Below, piece by piece: positions 33,361 to 44,570 of a stretch of DNA of 64,000 nucleotides. Origin of the DNA: Onchidella celtica. Lineage: Eukaryota > Mollusca > Gastropoda > Systellommatophora > Onchidiidae. Numbering within the stretch: the first letter of the stretch is position 1; each line of letters opens with the position of its first letter. The notes below the pieces were generated by a model that was not told where the DNA came from, did not search any database, and saw only the letters and a program-made list of their open reading frames with translations. The translations under genes and the position numbers were made by a program. The stretch spans positions 38,911,457 to 38,975,456 of the forward strand of contig OZ007579.1 in NCBI GenBank assembly GCA_963931925.1, in the 5' to 3' direction.

Positions 33361-33985
33361 GCGTCTCTTCCCCCAGTCGAGAGCAGGTGTGTGTGTTATT
33401 GAATAAACGTCTTTTGTGCCCTACAATAGACTTATATTCTTCTTTGACAGGTACGTGCTCTTTAATACTTATAATACTGTTCTTGCTGATTTTAAGGTGA
33501 TAATATCAGATGCTATCAGATATTTACGATAACAAGTATATTTTCCTCATGAGCATATTAGACTCGGGAAGTTATGATACCAGTCACTATCATAATACCA
33601 GAGTCCCAAGCTGTGGCTTTTCTGTTTATATTGTTTTAGATACATATACTGAAATGCCGTATATTATTATGTTATATCGACGACCATGATATTAGTGCGT
33701 ACTGAATGTTTAGAAGTCTTTGGATAATATTGTTCTCTCTCTCTCTCTCTCTCTCTTTTTCTCTCTCTGATATCGCACATCTCATGTTGTGTTTATTATC
33801 TTCACTCTTGATTTATTTACGTTTTATACATAAATTTGTAATATGTATTATTATTATGCTAGTCGTGTTAACTATGCCATGTGACATTACATGTATACAT
33901 TTGTCTTGTTGTTAATTGGTATACTGTTACACGACTGCGTCTCTTCCCCCAGTCGAGAGCTGAATGCCAAAATACCACATACCAC
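33361..33985. other. Right part of the LTR-like element
   Basis: Holds the AATAAA signal, a (CT)n tract near 33734-33766 and the right terminal inverted repeat. Open frames here are short and unremarkable. Confidence 0.4.
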
Positions 33986-33990
33986 ACTTG

Positions 33991-34259
33991 TAAAGAATTT
34001 TTGAGATAGCTGGGTGCGGTGTTATTTAAACATTTATAGCAAAAAACAGCAATTTTGTATGTAATTCTTTCTGTTATAGGAAGCCAGTGCAGTTCTTTTA
34101 ACAAAGGCGTTACGTGGTCAGCTTGTTTTTTCTTGGTAATCAATTTGGCTGCGTTGTTTTGAATGACTTGAATTTTAGACAGTTTATCTGATGTTATTCC
34201 AGCAAGAAGAGAATTGCAATAATCTATTCGAGATAAAATGAGTGAAGTAACTAAAGATA
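33991..34259 (-). mobile_element. 5' part of the split L2-like LINE
   Basis: The minus strand encodes SRIDYCNSLLAGI, KKKQADHVTPLLKELHWLPI and ITYKIAVFCYKCLNNTAP followed by SYLKNSL. It stops at the CTTG junction and continues as QVYTPSRSLG at 29870 and below. Its 5' truncation point meets ATATCT (34260-34265), which also precedes the element tail at 25443-25448. This is a probable target duplication. Confidence 0.85.
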
Positions 34260-34483
34260 ATATCTCTGTACAACTTTCCGATAACTTCGTCTACCGAGCA
34301 GAGCCCAGTTGCACAAAGTAAGGATGAATTAAGTTGCACAAGATCATAATTGTACGGTCTGTTTTTCATGTATCTGCACAATCTATTCCCATAACTTCGA
34401 CTACCGAACAGAGCCCAATTGTACGGAGTAAAGGCACTGAATTGTGTACAGCATGCTAGATTATCTGGTTTTGGCTAATCTAT

Positions 34484-35047
34484 GTCTGTTAGTAAAGTCA
34501 GTCCTTTGGTAAAGTCAGTCCTTGGATAAAGTCTGTCCGTTGGCAAAGTCCGTCCGTTGGTAAAGTCAGTCTGTCGGCAAAGTAAGTCCGTTGGCAAAGT
34601 CAGTCCGTGGGTAAAGTCAGTCCGTGGGTAAAGTCTGTCCGTTGGCAAAGTCCGTCCGTTGGCAAAGTCCGTCAGTCGGCAAAGTCAGTCCGTTAGCAAA
34701 GTCCGTCTGTTGGCAAAGTCAGTCCGTTGGCAAAGTCAGTCCGTGGGTAAAGTCTGTCCGTTGGCAAAGTACGTCCGTTGGCAAAGTCCGTCAGTCGGCA
34801 AAGTCAGTCCGTTGGTAAAATCTGTCCCTTGGCAAGGTCTGTCTGTTGGCAAAGTCAGTCCGTGGGTAAAGTCTGTCCGTTGGCAAAATCCGTCCGTTGG
34901 CAAAGTCTGTCCATCGGCAAAGTCAGTCCGTCGGTAAAGTCTGTCCGTTGGTAAAGTCTGTCCGTTGGTAAGATATGTTTGTTGACAATGCCTGTCCGTC
35001 GGTAGAGCCTGTCCTTCGGCAAAGTCTGTGCTTTGGTGAAGTCTGGT
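34484..35047 (+). repeat. 17-bp minisatellite array, copy 1
   Basis: About 33 units of consensus GTCAGTCCGTTGGCAAA with frequent substitutions. Because 17 is not a multiple of three, all frames show similar repeated peptides (SVGKV, PLAKS). These are artefacts. Confidence 0.92.
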
Positions 35048-35909
35048 ATCCCTGTAAAACATAGCCAAAACCTCCGACAACCGAGCATCGCTCAGTTGCA
35101 CAGAGTATGGAAGTTGTACAGAGTATGGAAGTTTTGCATTCTGTACAAAGATTATTGTTGACCAAATAGAACAACCATTGACTTCACTGTCAAATCCCGT
35201 GTGACAGAAATTGACAGTATAATTTTTTCCCACGATGTCCACACACAACTTTTCTCAAACTTCAGCCACCTAGAGGTATTTTAGCAACGCAAAGTCTGGG
35301 ATGTTGTGTATATTATATTGTGCAGGATCTGTGGTGGCCCACAACGTCCGATGTAGACCTACATGATTACACAGACAACTTGAAAGGGGGCATATTATTA
35401 TAGCAGTTATGGTGGATTTTTTTTAACACTCGGAGAAATTGGATATAAGAAAATGTAACCACAGCTGTCAGTGTTTTGAATTTATTTTTCAACGTGATTT
35501 AAAATACTGGCTTCTAGAAAGCATGCTGGAGTGTTAATTATGGTTTTATAAAGGAATTCGGATTATTCCCCATTTGCACACGACACTCCTATAACTTCGA
35601 CCTCCGACCAGCGCCTGGTTATGCGGAGTAAAGGAATTGTATGCAAAATCATTACATGATGCAATATTATACACAGACCGGCCATGCCTATTGGTTTTTT
35701 CTCTGTACAACATTCAACATTCCCAGAACTTCGACCACCGAGTAGGGCCCAGTTGGGATCGCGTTGCACAAGATCAAATACGGACTGTTGTTCATGTATC
35801 TACACAATCTATTCCCATAACTTCGACTCCCGGGGAGAACTCAGTTGTACGAAGCAAAGGCAAGGAACTGTGCAATAAGATCTGGTATTGCCAGATGTAT
35901 GCCTATTGG

Positions 35910-36335
35910 TAAAGTCAGTCTGTTGGTAAAACCTGCCAGTTGAAAAAACCAGTAAAGCCTGTCCGTTGGAAAAGCCTATAAAGCATGTCCGCTGGTAAAG
36001 CCTGTCCATTGGTAAACATGTCCATTGGTATAGCCTGTCCGCTGGTAAAGCCTGCAAAGCATGTCCGTTGGTAAAGCATATCGGTTGGTAAAGCCTGTCC
36101 ATTGTCAAAGTTTGCTGTTGGCCAAGTCTGTTCGTTGGGAAAGTCAATCCGTCGACAAAGTCAGTCTGTCAGCAAAGTCAGTCCGTCGGTAAAGTCAGTC
36201 TGTCAGCAAAGCCAGCCCGTCGGTAAATCCAGTCCGTCGGTTTAGTCAGATCGTTGGTAAAGTCTGGCCGTCGGTAAAGTCAGTCCGTCGGTAAAGTCAG
36301 TAAGATGCGTCCGTTGGTAATGTCTGGTCTTGTCC
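35910..36335 (+). repeat. 17-bp minisatellite array, copy 2
   Basis: About 25 more diverged units of the same repeat (for example GTCCGTTGGTAAAGCCT), in the second composite-repeat copy. Confidence 0.85.
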
Positions 36336-36953
36336 CTGCACAGCGTACCCAAAACTTTCGACTACCGAGCATCGCTCAGTTGTACAGAGTATGGAGGTCC
36401 ATATAAAGATTGTTGACGACACAGTCCAGCCATACACTTCACTGTCAAATCCTGTGTGGCAGAAACTGACAGCACAACTTTCTCCCACGATGCCCACACA
36501 ACTGTTCTCAAACTTCAGCCACCAAGTGGTATTTCAGCAGCGCAAAGTCAGGAATGTTATGTATATTGTGCTGGACAATTGCTGGCTCACAACGTCAGAT
36601 GTACTTGGTTGCACGGATAACTTGAAAAAGGGTTCACATCGAAGTAATAATAGATTAATACTCAAAGAAACTGGATCCACGATAATGAAATCACAACTGG
36701 CAATTTATTTCTCAACGTAATTCTATATATACCAGTTTCCAGAAAGCATGCCAGGGAGAAATGAAATGTATAATGTCATCCATATAATTTTCCTGACAGG
36801 ACAAATTGGGAACAAAATGGTGAGGGGATATAGCAGTATACATTTTTCAGGCACACCCAGTCTCTTCATGAAACATTCTCAGCTTGAGTTTTTAATTACT
36901 GTAATTAAAAAAAAATATTACCTCACAACCCATACCGCGGTGGTGTGAGCGAT

Positions 36954-37035
36954 TAGTAGTGTTTGAGTGTGATGCATAATAATTAGGCGGTGAGCCACCA
37001 GTGTGGGACCTACGCCAGCTTTGGGCTGGCTTACC
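36954..37035. repeat. Short interspersed repeat with GTGATGCATAATAATTAGG
   Basis: Matches, in the same orientation, the segment at 42885-42965 (AGTGTTTTAGTGTGATGCAT ... GGTCGGGCTTA) and, inverted, the segments at 42649-42724 and 42784-42860. No coding content. Confidence 0.6.
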
Positions 37036-37584
37036 CCTAAGTCCAGGAGTTGGCCCCAGGCACCACCAAGCCTCTGCACGCCACTGTCCTGAGACTAGGA
37101 CGGCAAACCCATTCTGTAGTGACCACTATCACAATAATCAACATCAATAACCCATCACTGTCATAACGAGGGATCATGACAAACCATCGTAACCTGGTTT
37201 CTGCAAATTTTTCTGGAGAAGCCAAATGAAAAAGTGAATGACTTTCTTTATTACACTTAGTAACTAGATATTTACAGAAAAAATGTCATTTAACCCTTAG
37301 TTTTCATAATTTAACCCACAACTGATTAGTTATATTATAACACAATCCAAGGGCCGTCAAGGACTACAAGCATCCTGAATATCTCAATTTTTAAAAAAAA
37401 GTCGAGTTATGATAGTTTACCATCCGCCCCTCTATAAAAACTTTCTGTCATCATGATCAGCATTAAAATCTTTAATTTCTAGAATAATTATCAGGTCCAG
37501 AACCAGGCCCAGAACCATGAAAGTTAGAAAAATTTCCCGTATAGACAAATGGTAACCTTTGAGATCAGCATGCGTTAACACACA
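37036..37584. other. No gene recognised
   Basis: AT-rich flank between the interspersed repeat and the LINE fragment. Nothing recognised. Confidence 0.4.
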
Positions 37585-38305
37585 GCAGTGTCTCTTGTAG
37601 AATTGCAGAGAACATGATGCTGAACAGAGTTGGGGCTAAGACACAACCCTGTTTTACCCCATTTGTGACAGCAAAGGGCTCTGAAACACTGCCGTTGCTT
37701 TTGACTGCAGCTTGCATGCCATCATGAAACTGGCGCACTATTGTGATGAATTCGGGTGGACACCCAAACTTCGCCAAGATTTTCCAGAGGCCTTCACGAC
37801 ACACTGTGTCAAATGCTTTTGTGAGGTCAACAAATGTGATATACAGCGCTTTATTTTGTTCCATGCATTTTTCCTGAATCTGTCTGGCAGCAAAAATCAT
37901 ATCCGCCGTTCCCCTCTCTTTACGAAAGCCACATTGGCTCTCGGGAAGCAAGTCATTTGACGAGAGGTGATCAAGAAGGCGATTCAGAAGCATTCTTGCC
38001 AATATTTTGCCAGCAATTGAAAGTAGAGAGATTCCCCGATGGTTGTCACAGACTTGGCTGTCCCCTTTGTTTTTGTACAGATGGATGATTGAAGCATCTT
38101 TGAAGTCCTGTGGCAGCTTCCCTGCGTTCAACATATGATTGAACAACTCGGTCAACCTTTCAATAAGCTTTTCTTCACCGAAGGCATACACCTCAGCAGG
38201 AATTGAATCCACGCCTGGTGATTTGTTAAAGGACATCTGATTTGTGGCAGTTCGGGTCTCATTTGCTGTGAATGGCTTGGCAAGAGCTGCATTAATAGGA
38301 CACAT
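37585..38305 (-). pseudogene. LINE reverse transcriptase fragment
   Basis: Encodes MSFNKSPGVDSIPAEVY, NHRGISLLSIAGKILARML, CGFRKERGTADMIFAARQIQ, FVDLTKAFDTVCREGL and NGVKQGCVLAPTLFSIMF. It then ends without the catalytic ADD motif, so the enzyme would be inactive. Confidence 0.85.
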
Positions 38306-38462
38306 GTCTGGAACTCAGGTCATGGTCAGGATGGACGCAAGTGGAAAAAGGAATCACATGGAAATTTTGAGAAAGAATGTCCATAATTTTTACAAACGTA
38401 ATTATGGTGCGAGCCAGCATAACTTGGTCTCGTAAACAATTTGTTTTGAACAGTGGAACCAT

Positions 38463-39938
38463 TTATGAATCAAATCTGTTCTTGACATGAGGGAGGCGGT
38501 CAATGGACTCAGTATTTATATTTGATGGCCGATTTAGCACACCTCCGAAATGTTCTGCCCCATGCTGAATTATGGCATTCAATTCAACAATGCGTGTTGA
38601 ACCATCTGACGCAAGAAGTGGCGTAGTGCCAGAGCGGGATGGTCCAAACACAGCTCGGAGGCTCTCAAAGAACTTTCTAGTGTTGTTTGTGTCGGCATAT
38701 TTCTGAGTTTCTCTTACTCGCTCTTCAAGCCAGTCATTTTTCATTTTCCTCAGCTTCTTCTGGAGTACACCCTTACATGCATGCAGTGCATCAGCTTTTG
38801 CTGTGGAAGAGGGGTCACTGCAGTGAGCTTGGATGAGACTATTTTTTTCTTTGATGAGCACTTTGATTTCATTATCATTATCATTGAACCAGTCCTGGTG
38901 CTTGCGGACAGGAAAACCAACTGTGCTGCTGGCGCAAGAGTGTACAGTCGTATATAGGTCAGTCCAGCTCTGTTCAATGTTCTCAGGGTCAAAAGTCACG
39001 CAATCCAATTTTGAGGAGAGTTCTGATGAGAGCTCGCTCTGTTTCTCAGCTGAGCAGAGTTTTGAAACATTTAGGCGTTTAGGTGGCGCTTTCCCTTGAG
39101 GGCGTCTATTGCGCCTCAATGTTAGTCTGAGCTTGCAAACAATGAGTCTGTGGTCAGTTCCACACTCGGCACCACACATCGCCTTTGTTACAAGGACATC
39201 CTTTCTGTCAGTCTTCCTCACAATGACATAGTCTATGAGATGCCAATGCTTTGAGCGGGGATGCATCCATGACGTTCTGTTTCTCACGGGGAGACTAAAA
39301 TTTGTGTTGGTAATGAACAGGCCAAATTCAGCGCACAAAGTAAGTAAGCGCAACCCATTGATATTGCATGAACCAACTCCATGAGGGCCAAAAACATTTG
39401 GCCACGCTGAGATTTCGGAGCCAACCCTAGCATTGAAGTCCCCCAAGAGAATCAGCTTATCAGCTGCCGGGACAGAGCATATGACAGATTCTAGATCAGA
39501 ATAGAACTTGTCTTTGGCTTCATCTGGGTTTGTCATGGTGGGCGAATATGCGCTAATGAGGGTGGCTGACTGGCTTTTCCCAACTGGGATCCTGAGTGTC
39601 ATTAGCCTGTCATTTATTTCAATTGGCATGGACTGCAAGTTTCTGACAAGGTCATTTTTAATTGCAAACCCAACACCATGCTGTCTCGGTTCGACTGCAC
39701 CCTTGCCTTTCCAGAAGAAGGTGTATCCACCACTGAGCTCTTTGAGTTGGCCACTATCAGGGAGTCTGGTCTCACTGAGTGCCATTATGTCCAGGTTGTA
39801 CCTGCTGAGCTCAATGGCAATAAGTGCAGTGCGTCTTTCCGGGTTGTTTGAGTTGTCCTGTAGTGTGCGTATATTCCAGGCTCCTAGCCTGAGTAAGCTG
39901 AATTTCTTTTTGTTTCGACCGCAAAAAGGGATCCCCAC
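38463..39938 (-). pseudogene. LINE endonuclease domain, N-terminal half
   Basis: 491 codons beginning MGIPFCGRNKKKFSLLRLG with the endonuclease motifs AWNIRTLQDN, IMALSETRLPDSG, LLGDFNARVGSE, SWMHPRSKHWHLIDYV and AECGTDHRLIV. The frame ends at a stop directly after LPHVKNRFDS, where an insertion replaces the RT linker. It serves as a useful outgroup to the intact LINE, whose ATG starts within the WNVRT motif. Confidence 0.85.
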
Positions 39939-40640
39939 TGGTCGCGGTATACCAGTCAGGGTGATGTGAAGTGGGCTTTCTTTAGGGCACCTTTTCTAGC
40001 CCCTTCCTCAGTTGAGGTGAGCAGTGCTATCCTTAAATAAGGCTGCTCAGCTACTGTGGGTGCTGCCTCCCCACGCCTCCACTTCAATCGACGATGAAGC
40101 GACCATAGCCCACAGCCACCAACGTGTAGGTCTGTGCTAACAGCTTCCAGTCTATCCAAACCTGCTGCCACCGCACTCGCCCATCGCCGTTGGAACTTTG
40201 AGAGGAAAGAAGACGAGACAAAGATGAAAGAAGACGAGGTGAGTGTTAAGACTGGCGCAAAGAATTTGTTTTTAGTGAGAAAGAGCTGCGCAAACATCAG
40301 ACTCACTCTCTCGCCTGGACACAACTTATCCAAGTGGCAAGACAGGGTCAAGACGACTGGAAATGTATCCAGGTGCAGGAGGATGCCAGAGGGACAGTCA
40401 TATTGCCTGACCGGCTGCCTGTAGGCTACTCCACAGCCTCGCAGTCCCAACTGACTAGGGTGAAAGACCCAAACCAAAGAACACCAATACTGGTGGATGC
40501 TCTGTGTCACGATATCCAGGCCAGAGTGACGGTATATTGCCATCTGCCCTATCAATCAACCACTGGCCTGCTGCCGCCAGCTTGCTGCTGCCGCCAGCTT
40601 CGAAGCTGCGTCCGGGAAGTTTGCTCAATTCTTCGTCTGT

Positions 40641-41627
40641 GATTTAGGCAAACAAGCCTATGACCACACCGCTACCGGGGGCCAATATGAAGGACTCAAG
40701 TACTGAGGGTCACATTGTGCCCTAGCATGTGGCCGTTGGGTTAGATGAAACCTCCTCCGCCCTGGCCGTTTGCACCGATAGGTGCACGCCCACTGATACC
40801 ATGCTAGCGTACCAGTTCATGAAACAGGTTGTACTGGATTACATGTTACCAGTAGCAGATTTTTCTGACCTGACAATTTGATTGTGTACTATAATAAGTA
40901 AGGGTATAAATGCTGCAGGGAGCGGAGAGACTGAATGACCGTGCATTTTGTCTGTTTGTTTGTTTGTTTAATGTTTTCAATGATTGTTTACGTGATTCTT
41001 GTGTGTTTTTGAATTGGCCGCCAGGCCTACAATAAGCTAAACTTGAAACTTGAAACTTGTATAACGCAGTCATATCGTAGGTCGGCTATTGGAACCCGAA
41101 GGAGGCTCTGTTCCTGTGGATCCATGGACGAATTCCCCAACGTGGACTCTCAGTGCGTCTTGTCCTTTCTCAAAGAGGCTAAGATCTGTAACCGATTTAA
41201 ACAAAAAAAACCCCCACTTTTATACGCATTTTCAGGATTCATTTCAGATCCTCACAAAGCAACTTATGAGAATTTTATCAGTGTAATAAAATTCATACGG
41301 AACAATTTAATTCCACGCATGAAAATTAAATTGATGAAGCTCTGAATACGAAACTGATTGACTAATGGATTGATTGTCTGACTTATTATGTCCGCAGGTG
41401 TGACAGTGGCCAGCCACAACCTGGATTAACACATCCTGAACGCTGCGGTGACCCAGCCCAAGAATCACCACCTGTTCGTGACTGGCAGTTACTATGACCT
41501 GGAAAATAATTCTCAGCACTATGCCGATGCTGATTGCAGTGATTAAACCTTAGCAGGGCTGCTAACCCATGCTCAGTATAGACATACCATTATTTGGCTA
41601 CTGCCAGTACTACACTTACGAACTTAA
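40641..41627. other. Repeat-derived flank, no gene
   Basis: A GTTT run lies near 40951-40970. The stretch GGCCTACAATAAGCTAAAC followed by TTGAAACTTGAAACTTG near 41026-41060 looks like a LINE 3' end with a short repeated tail (+ orientation). Nothing else was recognised. Confidence 0.35.
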
Positions 41628-42360
41628 GAGCATTAAGAAAGCCAGGACCACGCAAAAGATTTCATCCAGTCAAATTGTTCGTCCAGAGCTCTTATAATTT
41701 ATTATGTGACACATCTTTCTCTTCGGATGATTTCATTCTTCCAGCTTTTCTTTAAGTTCAGCGTTCTTTCTTTCGACATGAAATTGCAGGGAGCTCAACA
41801 TTAAGTTGGATAACGAAAGCTGATGAAAATTAAACAAAACAAAAACAACAACAACAACAACAAATCGACTGCATCAACAACAAAAAATGAAAACGATAAT
41901 ACTATTTATTAGTTAATAGCATTAAAAATAGCAGGGTAGCCAGGACCACCCAAAAGATTTTCCCTTATCAAAATTAATTGTTTATAGTCCAGAGACCGCA
42001 TCATTTATGATATGATAGGAAAAGCACACTCCAAATTAATTTCGTTTGGTTTTCATTCATTTCACGTGCTTTTTCTTTCCTCCAAATGCAACTTATCTTT
42101 CTTTCTTTCTTTCGTTTAGGACTATTTTGTTCCTCCCTTTTTTGAGGACTATTTCGTTTTTCCAGTCTGTCTTTAAGGTTTGTCTTTCTTTTCTTTTCTG
42201 CCCTTCTTTCTTTCTTTCTTTCTTTCGACATAAAATTGTACGGTGTTAAACAGTAAGTTGGACAACGAAAGCTGATGAAAACAAACAAACAAAACAAACA
42301 AACAAATAAACAAACAACCAAACAACAACAAAAGATAATTCTATTGTTTAATAACAATAA
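41628..42360. repeat. Diverged tandem duplication of about 0.3-0.4 kb
   Basis: AGCCAGGACCAC...CAAAAGATTT at 41640 and at 41939, followed in both copies by GTCCAGAG, TTTCTTTCGACATAAAATTG (41773 side as GACATGAAATTG) and AAGTTGGA(T/C)AACGAAAGC (about 41801 and 42252). The copies differ mainly by expansion of CTTT and AAAC tracts. Confidence 0.7.
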
Positions 42361-42648
42361 CTTGATGCAATAACAATAACTAAATGTGATGCATAGTAAG
42401 TTCAAGCAGCTTCTAAGTAATAGCGCTGTCTTTGTTGTTGGATCATTCATTGATTGTGTAAATTGACATCTTAAGTAGGGATAATTTCACTTTATGTCGA
42501 TTCAGTACCAAACTAGGCCCTCGTGTGGGAAGACTTGGTGAAGCAGTTTCAAAGTACATTATTCTTACATACATTTGATATTTTTGTATCTCCACTGTAG
42601 TCATGTGCCTCGCCCATCTGTCACCCGCCGCTTAGGGGGTAAGCCGGA

Positions 42649-42965
42649 CCAAGGCTGACGTGGGCGCCAAATTGGTAGCTCGCGGCCTAATTATTATGCA
42701 TCACTCTAAAACACTACCCGCTGCCCATACCACCAAGGTTTAAGCAGAGAGCGTACAATAACTTTAAGCTCTCTGGTTTAAGTCAGACCAAGGCTGATGT
42801 GGGAGCCAAACTGCTGGCTCATCGCCTAACTATTATGCATCACTCTAAAACACTCACTGCCCATGGCTCCATGGCGTGGACAGTGAGTAGTGTTTTAGTG
42901 TGATGCATAGTAATCAGGTGATGGGCCAGCAGTTTGGAGTCGACGCCGACCTTGGTCGGGCTTAT
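42649..42965. repeat. Cluster of one 80-bp repeat in both orientations
   Basis: Two direct copies (42649-42724, 42784-42860) with GACCAAGGCTGA and ATTATGCATCACTCTAAAAC, then one inverted copy (42885-42965). The last two would form a long stem with a short spacer. Confidence 0.7.
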
Positions 42966-43929
42966 ATTACCCCTGACAGTGTCCATTCTCATGTCTAGAA
43001 TGATCTTAAATCCCGTGCTAATCTGGCACATAGTAATATGGAGATATAATAAGCATACAAGAGTTGAACTGTCCATTAACTGAGTTCAAAAAGTAGCAAT
43101 ATGAATCTCATTTGAAGAACATGCAATACAGAAACAGTTACTACTCTACTGGTTGGCCATGAACTACCGAATGGATAATGACATCTGAATGTTGTCCAGC
43201 TATTTACAACCTGGAAAAAATGTGTTAATTACGTGACGTCACCAATTTAAATCTCATTTCAAACAGAGGCTTCTTGGATGTAACTGGTTCTATCACAGCT
43301 GACAATCTCGTTAACAGATATATGATCAAAGCTTTCATAAAATGCTGAATATTAAAACAACAACAGCAGCAGCAACAACAACAACAACAACAGCAAAAAG
43401 ACCTAGGTACTTCTGACACAAAACCGACGATATGTTTGTTAATTTTACATTTTAAATAATAATCAAATCTCGACCCGAACACGTTAGATCTATTTGGTCA
43501 ACGTTCACGATGTCATAGCCAACTGTTCATATAACATTTTGCGAACTTAGTTCTTGTTTGTTCAAACTCCACGTCTTGCACAACTGAGAAATTCGATGTT
43601 AAATGTTTACGGCTTTAGTAACATGACATGGAGTGAGAATAAATCGGAACTGTGAAACAGCCTGATAAGTGTCACAAGGTATTTTAAACAAAGGGTCAAC
43701 GCGTGGCGTTCGTTATACCTTTTCTATAATATCCTAAAAGATCTCCAATTTTTCAGAACATGGAGATAGAAGGAACAAGTACTCAGATCGCAATATGTTG
43801 TATGAACAGTTGTCTACGACATTATGAAATATAATGCGAAACATATTTGATCAGAAACAATGTAATACATGTATAGACATTGTCATTTTCGCACAATGAG
43901 TCAGCCCGGCCAAATTTCCCCTTCTTCCA
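42966..43929. other. 3' flank of the SLCO gene
   Basis: Contains a CAA/CAG trinucleotide run (about 43356-43396). No coding content. Part of this may be the 3' UTR of the transporter. Confidence 0.4.
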
Positions 43930-44270
43930 TCAGATATCTGTCTCACGAATTTTTTCTTCGTATGGATAAATCATGGCTGGATGTTTTTCCTTCTCAGTCA
44001 TTCTGTTCGTTGGGGTTTTTGGCGTGACCTTGACCTCCATATCCACGTGAGGCTGGAACTTCACCGTCTTTGAGCACAGAGCGATGAAAAAGGCGATGAT
44101 GAAGAAAACAGTCGTTACCACTCTCAGTCCCACCATCAGGGCATGCATCCGGAAGCGGAACTGTGCAATGTTGTACAACCAGCATGCACCTTGGGATGTG
44201 CACGTGGTGTTCCAAATCAGACAGGTCGTGTCGATGAGTAACCCGAAAATGACGGGGCCAGGAAACCAAC
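43930..44270 (-). CDS. Organic anion transporter (SLCO/OATP family), last exon
   Basis: OATPs are twelve-helix plasma-membrane carriers of the major facilitator superfamily that move amphipathic organic anions. This exon follows the acceptor TTGACAG (phase 1) and encodes WFPGPVIFGLLIDTTCLIW, the highly conserved OATP segment. A Cys-containing loop follows (TTCTSQGACWLYN), then the last helix (VGLRVVTTVFFIIAFFIALC) and a polar cytoplasmic tail. The tail ends KIRETDI; T-D-I at the C-terminus fits a class I PDZ ligand, a feature known from some OATPs. The stop is TGA. It joins in frame to the exon at 56857-56793. Confidence 0.92.
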
Positions 44271-44570
44271 CTGTCAATCATAATGAAACAATTTGGTAGT
44301 GGGAAATTATCTTAGATATATCAATTATAGATAATAAAAGAAAATCAAATAAATCAGAGATAGGAAATGTATCTTAAATATATATCACTTGTAAAGAATA
44401 GAAACTTGGGACACACCAGCGTTAGGAAATTATATTCAATATATCAATAATAGATAATTTTAAAAAATGATATAAATCGAAGGTAGGAAATTTATCTTAA
44501 ATAGATGTATATAAATATGAAAGAAACTAGCAGCAGGAAATGCATTCAAATAATTATATCAATTAGAACT

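Larger units (their letters stand above)
29871..33986. mobile_element. LTR-like element with 27-bp inverted ends, interrupted by a LINE
   Basis: The left end (29871-29897) starting TGTGGTATGTGGTATTTTGG is an exact inverted copy of the right end (33960-33986). CTTG flanks both sides (29867-29870, 33987-33990). Without the LINE it is about 0.8 kb. TATAAAA (30006-30012) and AATAAA (33402-33407) lie about 70 bp apart after LINE removal, in the + direction. TG...CA ends and the 4-bp duplication fit a solo LTR, but inverted ends this long are unusual. A 26-bp direct repeat beginning CTGCGTCTCTTCCCC occurs at about 33359 and 33936. The class is uncertain. Confidence 0.6.
25300..36760. repeat. Composite tandem repeat with nested insertions
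   Basis: Two diverged copies of a unit of about 1.1-1.6 kb are visible. Copy 1 is 25300-25448 plus 34260-35570; copy 2 is about 35571-36760. Each has modules with ATAACTTCGACTACCGAG followed by AGCCCAGTTG, then a 17-bp minisatellite, then a stretch with TTCACTGTCAAATCC and CTCAAACTTCAGCCACC. Copy 1 is interrupted by 8.8 kb of nested retroelements. Confidence 0.75.
37585..40640 (-). mobile_element. Diverged, 3'-truncated EN-RT LINE with an internal insertion
   Basis: A relative of the 25-29 kb LINE on the minus strand. The endonuclease half (39938-38463) is intact and the RT half (38305-37585) follows after about 150 bp of foreign sequence. The RT stops after the QGCVLAPTLF motif, so the FADD motif and the C-terminus are missing. 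The region right of 39938 probably holds its 5' UTR, but the end is not defined. Confidence 0.8.

Noticed and set aside
33125..33406. Lys/Arg-rich open frame near 33161-33406
   Set aside because: A-rich 3' UTR of the inserted LINE; spans the target duplication.
34624..34937. Overlapping open frames with SVGKV/PLAKS repeats
   Set aside because: All three frames of the 17-bp repeat give similar peptides; not a protein gene.
34484..35047. Regularly spaced short repeats suggesting a CRISPR-like array
   Set aside because: The 17-bp units are directly abutting with no spacers, and the surroundings are eukaryotic. It is a minisatellite.
43225..43482. Open frame with a Cys run
   Set aside because: Cys run is the complement of CAA/CAG trinucleotide repeats.
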